A stretch of DNA of 64,000 nt. Source: Maratus speciosus (lineage: Eukaryota; Arthropoda; Arachnida; Araneae; Salticidae). The stretch covers positions 29,080,852 to 29,144,851 of the forward strand of contig OZ010800.1 of NCBI GenBank assembly GCA_963932465.1, given 5' to 3'. The notes under the pieces were generated by a model. It made no database searches and was not told where the DNA came from. It was given only the letters and a program-made list of their open reading frames with translations. Numbering within the stretch: position 1 is the stretch's first letter; every line of letters begins with the position of its first letter. The position numbers and the translations under genes are program-made. This document shows, piece by piece, positions 57,601 to 64,000 of this stretch.

Positions 57601-57639
57601 GTGAATAGCCTGTGAGCTCAATGCCATCCATTTACCTGG

Positions 57640-58115
57640 GCAATTTTCTTTTCATTAGGTTTATTAACGCATAACCCTAGCCAAACCCGAAAAATAAATT
57701 ACAACAGACCGTACCCCGATCCGAGCAAGACAAAATAATTTCAGTCTACATGCAACCCGACCCGAACCTGAGAGTTCCATTTAAAAAATCCCGAAATTCC
57801 GAACAAAATCTGATAACAGACAAAAATATTCCAATGATCCATAACTGGATCCGAACAAGACAAATTAGTTTCCGTGGACACGCAACGCTACCAGAACATA
57901 AAAATTCCATTCGAAGTCAACCTGAAACACGTCCTGAACCAAATCTTAACCGACAAAAATATTCCAAAGAACTATAACCCGATGCAAGCCAGACAAAATA
58001 ATCTCTGTCCACCGGCAACCCGATCCGAACCTGAAAGTTTTAACTGAATTCAATCCGAAACCTTGTTGTGGTCGGTTTTCGGGTTACCTTCAAATGGAAC
58101 CTTCAAGTTCGGATC
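57640..58115. repeat. Centre of foldback element 2, made of the 131-bp unit of element 1
   Basis: Contains CCGATCCGAGCAAGACAAAA at about 57717 and related copies at about 57850 and 57980, the marker of the array in 3790-5120. It is flanked on the left by GCCTGTGAGCTCA, a word otherwise found near the element ends. Confidence 0.8.
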
Positions 58116-58129
58116 CGGTTGAAAAAATA

Positions 58130-59700
58130 TTAAACTAAAGCAGATAATTCTGCATGAAAACCCATTTATCTAAATTAAGGGGAGGGGCAATTGCCCCCTT
58201 TCCCCCCTTTTATACTTAACCAATGAACCTCCAAATTAAATGAAGGAAGCCATATCGTAATAAACTGGTGTATCAAATTTGAAGCAAATCTAATAACATT
58301 CGGTATGAAAAACCCATTTATCTAAATTAAGGAGACACTAGCCCCTGTCCCTCCTTTATACTTAACCAATAAATCTCCAAATCTAATCAAGGCAACTCCT
58401 TAACATAATAAACCGGTATGCGAAATTTGGAGTAAATCGAATAACTCTGCATGAAAAACCCATTTATCTAAATTAAGGGGGAGGGTGTCTAACCCCCTTT
58501 CCTCCCTTTATACTTAACTAATGAACCTCCAAATCTTATCAGGGAAGCTCCTTAACATAATAAACCGGTATATGAAATTTGGAGCAGATTGAATAACTCT
58601 GCATGAAAAAGCCATTTATCTAAATTAACGGGGGGGGGGGGTCTAGCCCCCTTTTCCTCCCTTTATACTTAACTAATCAACCTCCAAATCTAATCAGGGA
58701 AGCTCCTTAAAATAATTAACCGGTATAACAAATTTGGAGCAAATCGAATAATTTTGCATTAAGAACCCATTTACTTAAATTAAGGGGGGGTACCCTCCCC
58801 CTTTCCTCCCTGAATAACTCTGCATGAAAAAGCCATTTATCTAAATTAACGGGGGGGGGTCTAGCCCCCTTTTCCTCCCTTTATACTTAACTAATGAACC
58901 TCCAAATCTAATCAAGCCACCTCCTTAACATAATAAACCAGTATACCAAATTTGAGCTAATCGAATAATTCTACATGAAAAACGCATTTATCTAAATTAA
59001 GGGAAGAGGCAATTTCCCCCCTTTCCCCTCTTTATGCATAATAATGATCTTCCAAATGTAATCAGGGAAGCTGCTTAACATAATTAACCGGTATACCAAA
59101 TTTATTGCAAATCGCATATTTCTGCATGAAAAACCCATTTATCTAAATTGCGGGGGATAGCCCCCCTTTCCTTCCTTTATATGTAACTAATGAACCTCCA
59201 AATCTAATCAAGGCAGCTCCTTAACCTAATAAACCGGTATACCAAATTTCAAGCAAATCGAATAATTCATCATGAAAAACCAATTTATCTAAATTAATGG
59301 GGGCATCCCCCTTTCCCCCCTTTATACTTAAATAATGAGCTTCCAAATCTAATCAGGGAAGCTCCTTAACATAATAAACCGGTATACCAAATTTCAAGCA
59401 AATCGAATAATTCATCATGAAAAACCAATTTATCTAAATTAAGGGGGGCAGCCCCCCTTTCCCCCCTTTATACTTAAATAATGAGCTTCCAAATCTAATC
59501 AGGGAAGCTCCTTAACTTAATAAACCTTTATACCAAATTTGGAGCAAATCGAATATTTCTGCATGAAAAACCCATTTATATAAATTAAGGGGAGGGACTA
59601 GCCCCCCTTTTCCCCCTTTATCCTTAACCAATGAACCCTAAAAACTAATCAGGGAAGCACCTTATCAGAATGAACCTAGAAAAAAAAATTGAAGCAAATC
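58130..59700 (-). repeat. ~150-bp tandem array, right arm
   Basis: The left-arm unit in reverse complement. A local ~220-bp duplication is visible: the stretch starting GAATAACTCTGCATGAAAAA occurs at about 58590 and again at about 58812. Confidence 0.87.
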
Positions 59701-59983
59701 GGATATTTCTATCAAGAGTTATCGTGTTACGTACATACGTACGTACGTACACACGTACATACAGAATCGGCGGGCACATAAGCTCTCAGGCTTTGATAGC
59801 CTGTGAGCTAAAAATAACACCCTGATCGGATAATAAGTGGTCATTTTTCAATTAGCCTAACGCTTTCTAGGCTCTTTGAAATAACCCTGATAAATATTAG
59901 GCTAACTGGAAAAAGGGAGATGGATTCTCCAATTAGACCGGCTCTTTGCAAAGAGCCGGATTTCTCAATTAGCCTACGACATA

Positions 59984-60549
59984 TATAACTATATAGTTTT
60001 ATGCTTATGATCGGGAAAATGGTTACAACAATGAAATATAATTTGGGAAAAATCAAATTAACTAAAACTGATAAATCAATCCCTGATTTTTTAAAAATCT
60101 TTTGCGAAGATTTAGTATACATTTTAAAAATGTGCATATTTTTACATATGTAACATTAGATACAGAAGTTGCGAAAATGCCGGTTAAAATAAAGGAATAT
60201 CGATGAAAGAGTTATTCAGAGTAATTCTATGTGGAAAAGTCTCATAACAATAAGCCAGGTGCCTTGCGATTATATGCGGAGTTACGATCCAACAGCTCAG
60301 ATATCTTTTTCCCCTGAAACCATGTTAAATAATTCTGGGCTCTGCCAGACATACTAGACTTTGAAAGGGTTGTCCATGGACTCAGTTCTAATTTTTGTTT
60401 GTCTTAAAGTTTGGAGTTAGATTGAACAAATCGTAATTGCTCAAATACATCCTTTGGATATTCCTTATCGTAGACTCTCTTTTCCAGTGGTTTCTTTTTT
60501 ACTTTTAATATTTCAGAATTATTCTAAAGAGCAATAAATTACGCTGCAT
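59984..60549. other. AT-rich DNA, possibly the decayed 5' part of a helicase gene
   Basis: No clear frame. Its position just before the helicase remnant makes degraded coding sequence possible, but I cannot match any part. Confidence 0.35.
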
Positions 60550-61985
60550 GAAAATTGTGATAATTCTGACATCAAATTTACAGATGAGCAGAAGAAGATA
60601 CATCAGTTATGCCCAGAACAGCTTTCGTCTTTGCAAACAAAAGTTACACATTTTTCAAAGTCAACTTTTATTATTTGAAAAGCAAGAGCTGGAAAAAGTA
60701 CGATAATCAAAGATATTAGTAAAACAATAATTGAGCAGTTGAGATTTAGAAAATATCCTTAATATAGCACTAAGAGTTATTGCTGTATTTAATGTCGAAG
60801 ACAAGTACACTCTGCGCTGAAAGTACCAAGATGTTTTAAATGGTGTTTGCTGATTTTAAAAGTCAGGCAGCAATAAATCTACAGCTCAGCATGGGTACAG
60901 TGTTATTTTTCATTATTGACAAATTTTCAATAATCGAATGTCATCTGATGGCTGACCTTGAATAAAGATGTCGCGAAGATAAAACATGCAGCATCCAGTC
61001 TTTTAGAGGCCTATTTGTTCAAATCCTTGGAGATATTAGGCAGTTACATCACGTAAAAGACATCCTTCTATATAAGAGACATTCTATAAAACACACTTCT
61101 GCTCTCCACGGACAAATAATGCTTAGGGTTTTTGAAAAATGTTTCACATTAACAAACTCAATGAGACAAAATGATGATCAGCAAAGACAGATTCGCAGGG
61201 CCCGACTTATGCAGGGGCATGCGAGGCAGCTGCCCCGAGCCCCCCCCCCCCTTCTTAGGGGCCCCGCATGGGAGTAATCAAGATTTTCATTAAAAGGTGC
61301 AAAATGATTACAATTAGCCAAAATTGACCAAAATTCATATATTTTCAAACATTTAGGAAGAAGTGCGGCCCCCCTTCCCCTCTCTACTTCCAGTACCCCC
61401 TACATCCATGCAAAAAACAAACTATATGATTAGAAAACTAATGATTAAAATTTTATCATGATAACTTAGTATTCTATTGTTTTCAAAAGAAATTATTTAT
61501 TTACGTTTTCCTCGCAATGTGGCAAGTTAAAACCATTAATTATGATCAATTTGGGATATTTTCTTTTAGACATCTTATAATGTAAATAGATAAGCAAAGT
61601 AAAAGTTTGCAAAAAGATACTCGTGTCAACCAGTCTATCATCCTACTATTATTTGTTCTTAAATTTGCGACCATCATTTTGTGATATCCTGTATACACAT
61701 GTGATCAGTACTGGGAAAAATTTATGCATCCATACAATCTGTATGAAGTTTAGTACTAGCCACTTCCACATTATTCGCAAATGAATTCTGTAAATAGATA
61801 GAAGAGGGGCCCCCGGAATGATGCTTTCCCCGGGGACCCCCCATGGCTTAAGTCGTTTCCTGCAGATTCGAAAGACTATTAATTCGCTTTGCGTGCGTCC
61901 AGTTGCAGGCTACCTCTCATCCTTTAAGCAATTTTCCCCCCAAAAAGCAAGCGAAAGAGCATAATCAAGAAGTACTTCTTAAATC
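60550..61985 (+). pseudogene. PIF1-like helicase pseudogene, interrupted by a hAT MITE
   Basis: Decayed SF1B helicase. In order: FTDEQKKIHQL at about 60580; a Walker A block ARAGKSTIIKDI at 60682-60717 (an in-frame TGA lies just before it); a motif II block FFIIDKFSII at about 60906-60935, where DE has become DK; QSFRGLFVQILGDIRQL with VKDILLYKR at about 60998-61065, equal to the PIF1 block PFGG...GDxxQLPPV; and FEKCFTLTNSMRQNDDQ at about 61130-61185. The hAT MITE follows, then RFACVQL at about 61877. Several stops and shifts separate the blocks. PIF1-like proteins unwind DNA and are also encoded by Helitron/Helentron and other large transposons. The C-terminal half beyond ~62 kb is not seen. 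The source, host gene or transposon, is not settled. Confidence 0.75.
61196..61862. mobile_element. hAT MITE with 8-bp target duplication CAGATTCG
   Basis: Starts CAGGGCCCGACTTATGCAGG and ends GCTTAAGTCGTTTCCTG, inverted ends of hAT type. Flanked by a perfect CAGATTCG duplication (61188-61195 and 61863-61870). The subterminal parts are G/C-rich. 667 bp, no transposase. It split the helicase pseudogene. Confidence 0.88.
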
Positions 61986-62148
61986 AAAGTGCAGGCAATG
62001 GCGAGAATATTAGCAGACCACAATAATTAAATAGCAAGATGGAGTGAAGATGATCACGCGTCTCGATTTCAGGATGGACGTACATTCGGTCAGGCGGCCA
62101 GACGGACAAACGGCCAGACAAACCGAAGTCATAAACACTTTCAAGTTT

Positions 62149-62250
62149 AAAAAGCAGAAAAAACAACGTTTAAAATGCACAAATAATATATGAAAATATT
62201 ATTTCATATATTATTTCATATAATAAACGTTGTTTTTTCTGCTTTTTAAT
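62149..62250. repeat. Hairpin with 26-bp perfect arms
   Basis: AAAAAGCAGAAAAAACAACG and the complementary CGTTGTTTTTTCTGCTTTTT surround an AT-rich spacer that contains its own ATATTATTTCATAT repeats. Confidence 0.8.
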
Positions 62251-62319
62251 ATTGTTGCACAAAGGCTTTATTTGCTACTTTCAAGTTTGTTGGAAAGTGA
62301 TAAAAAGAATAACACAGCT

Positions 62320-63680
62320 TTTAGTCCGGGTGCTACGGTTGAGAAAACTGCAAATCGTGATAAGAATATACCGATTGGTGAGTATCTACTTTATATTAAT
62401 ACAATGCATTTCAGAGGGGGAGGCATCGCGTAAAGTCGTGGGAATTCAACATGGCGGCTGTTATTCAAAATGGGGTCATTTTCTGAATTTTCGTACTATC
62501 CATTGTATAAATGTGTGTTTCAGGTCAATTTCGATCTTTTTAACGTCAAAAATGTCGTTTATAATACTTTCCGTCATGGTTGAATGAGCTTATGAATTCA
62601 GTTTGTGTGATTGTTTGTCAGTCTGACTGCTTGCCATTCCATGCTCTAACTCGCTTAAAAATCGCTACTTACTTAAATTCACTCAGATTTTCATATAATT
62701 TATATATGTTATTGAAGTTTACAATAAAATATTCCGAACAAAAAGGAAGTGTATTGATTTTATAGTCCGTTTACAGGGCCCTCAAAAGAATTCCATTACG
62801 TTATTGTCTAGTAATGCGGGTGCTACTGTTGAGAAAACTGCAAATCGTGAGAAGAATATACTAATTGGTGAGTAACTACTTTATATGAATATAATCCATA
62901 TAAGAAGGGGAGGCATCACGTAAAGTCGTAGGAATTCAAGATGGCGACTGTTATTCAAAATGGCGTCATTTTCTGAATTTGCTTACTATCCATCATATAA
63001 ATATGTGGTTGAGGTCGATTTCGATGTTTTTAACGTCATAAATTTCCCTTTTAATACTTTCCTCAATAGGTAAATTAGTTTATGAATTCAGTTTGTCTGT
63101 TTGTTTGTCTGTCTGTCTGTTTGCTATTTAATGCTCTAACTCGCTTAAATTCACTCAGATTGCCGTGATATGTACATCTGTTATTGAAGTTTACAATAAC
63201 ATGTTCCGAATAAAAATTCAAGTATATAAGTTTTATACTCCGTTTACAGGGCACTCAAAAGTATTCCATTACGTTATTGTCTATGGGGGGGGGGGGGAAT
63301 CGTTTGCAGTGTGTTTTAATTATGTTATACTCTCTGAAACACATTCAAATTGACATACATCAGTGCGGTGTACTACAAGATATTTAGTATAGAATAAGGT
63401 GTGCATAGTATTTATCGTTTATTTACAGTGACACACCAAAGAATGAATTCGTGCGTTTGTAACTCGTGTATAAATTCTTTAAAGATCGTCAGTTACATCA
63501 ACTGTTATTAGTGGAGCTGCTAGGTATGAAAAAAAAAACTGCATTTTGTGATAAAGATAGCCCGAATGGTCAGTATCTACTTCATATTAATACAATGCAT
63601 GTAAGAAGTTGAGGCATCGTGCAAATTCATAAGAATTCAAGATGGCGGCTGCTATACAAAATTGTTTGCATTTTTATTCC
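62320..63680 (+). repeat. Tandem repeat of ~490-700 bp, three units, with YY1-like motifs
   Basis: The markers TGAGAAAACTGCAAATCGTG and ATTGGTGAGTA are seen at about 62339 and 62828, with a diverged third at about 63525. Each unit then has AATTCAASATGGCGRCTG (AAGATGGCGGCTG in unit 3), followed by GTTATTCAAAATGG. Frames up to 111 codons have no motif. Confidence 0.8.
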
Positions 63681-64000
63681 TATACATCATATAAAGGTGT
63701 CTATGATGTCAATTCCGGTATTTTTAAAATGAAAAATCTCCTTTTAATATCAGAAATATGCTTAAAATGGAAATAGGACAATTATTAAAGTAAATTTGTT
63801 TTCTATAGTGAGTAAAATGAAAGGAATAAATAAATAACAAAAATGCATTTTTATTAATACCTTAATTATAGAAGATATTAAAAAAATTGCATGTTAGATT
63901 TAAAGCTACAGAATATAAAAATTTCACTTTGAATCATCATATTTCTCACATTCGTTTTTACAGTTGTATAATAATATGCAAGAAAGTCCAACCTTTCTAC
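63681..64000. other. AT-rich DNA without a gene
   Basis: Nothing recognised. Confidence 0.4.

Larger units (their letters stand above)
55791..59983. mobile_element. Foldback element 2 (4.2 kb), same ends as foldback element 1
   Basis: The ends TATGTCGTAGGCTAATTGAG and CTCAATTAGCCTACGACATA are perfect inverted repeats, followed by GGCTCTTTGCAAAGAGCC palindromes. The terminal ~200 bp match foldback element 1. Further in, both arms carry an ACGT-rich tract (56035-56060 and 59728-59762), then arrays of a ~150-bp unit in opposite orientation (56080-57600 and 58130-59700). The ~0.5-kb centre is made of the ~131-bp unit of foldback element 1. No coding capacity. TA-rich flanks suggest a TA target. 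Confidence 0.88.

Noticed and set aside
55791..59983. Long inverted repeat as an assembly palindrome artefact
   Set aside because: The arms differ by many substitutions and a local duplication, and the same ends bound another element at 3596-6528, so it is not a mirrored misassembly.
61196..61862. Part of the helicase gene
   Set aside because: It has its own inverted CAGGG ends and a perfect CAGATTCG duplication, and the helicase reading resumes after it.

Overview
The window looks like AT-rich, repeat-dense nuclear DNA from an animal, most likely an arthropod. The evidence is DNA-transposon families typical of arthropods (Tc1/mariner-like, hAT, CACTG-ended, piggyBac-like and Harbinger-like MITEs, Helentron-like elements), many homopolymer and simple-repeat tracts, long non-coding stretches, and a retroelement primer site that matches the 3' end of an insect-type tRNA-Gly. 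There are no bacterial-style operons. Most open frames longer than 60 codons are translations of tandem repeats. The convincing intact reading frames are a DD41D transposase (41475-42563) and a Gag-like protein (47016-48104).

Layout. 1-3.6 kb: AT-rich DNA with a 32-bp minisatellite and a small inverted-repeat element. 3.6-6.5 kb: a foldback element whose two arms are opposed arrays of a ~131-bp unit. 5.94-40.6 kb: a head-to-tail duplication of about 17 kb. Copy 1 is 5937-23050 and copy 2 is 23091-40589, joined by a short TA-rich filler inside the foldback element's right arm. Both copies share two hAT-like elements (one with a 32-bp array, one with hAT coding remnants), a Harbinger-like MITE and three small phase-compatible candidate exons of an unidentified gene. 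Copy 1 keeps the exons open; copy 2 has a 5-nt deletion in each of the first two and has lost a splice donor. Insertions unique to one copy date after the duplication: a 2.65-kb CCCAGCAAACA-ended element and a Helentron-like element in copy 1; a CACTG-ended element, a second Helentron-like element and a ~0.56-kb segment in copy 2.

40.6-43.6 kb: a complete mariner-related element with TA target duplication, ~0.8-kb terminal inverted repeats and an intact GC-richer transposase. 43.97-54.42 kb: an LTR retroelement with 5-bp target duplication GGTGC, ~930-bp LTRs, a tRNA-Gly-like primer site and a gag-like gene but no visible pol; a 1.3-kb CACTG element sits inside it. 54.4-55.3 kb: a GC-rich tandem block and a Tigger/pogo-like MITE. 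55.8-60.0 kb: a second, larger foldback element with the same ends as the first but a different core repeat. 60.5-62.0 kb: a decayed PIF1-like helicase gene split by a hAT MITE with a perfect 8-bp target duplication. 62.3-63.7 kb: a tandem array carrying YY1-like motifs.

The most notable items are the two related Helentron-like elements that landed independently in the two duplicate copies with different satellite cores, the foldback family with exchangeable cores, the gag-only LTR element, and the candidate gene tail undergoing decay in one duplicate. All similarity statements come from reading the sequence by eye; no database search or alignment program was run.
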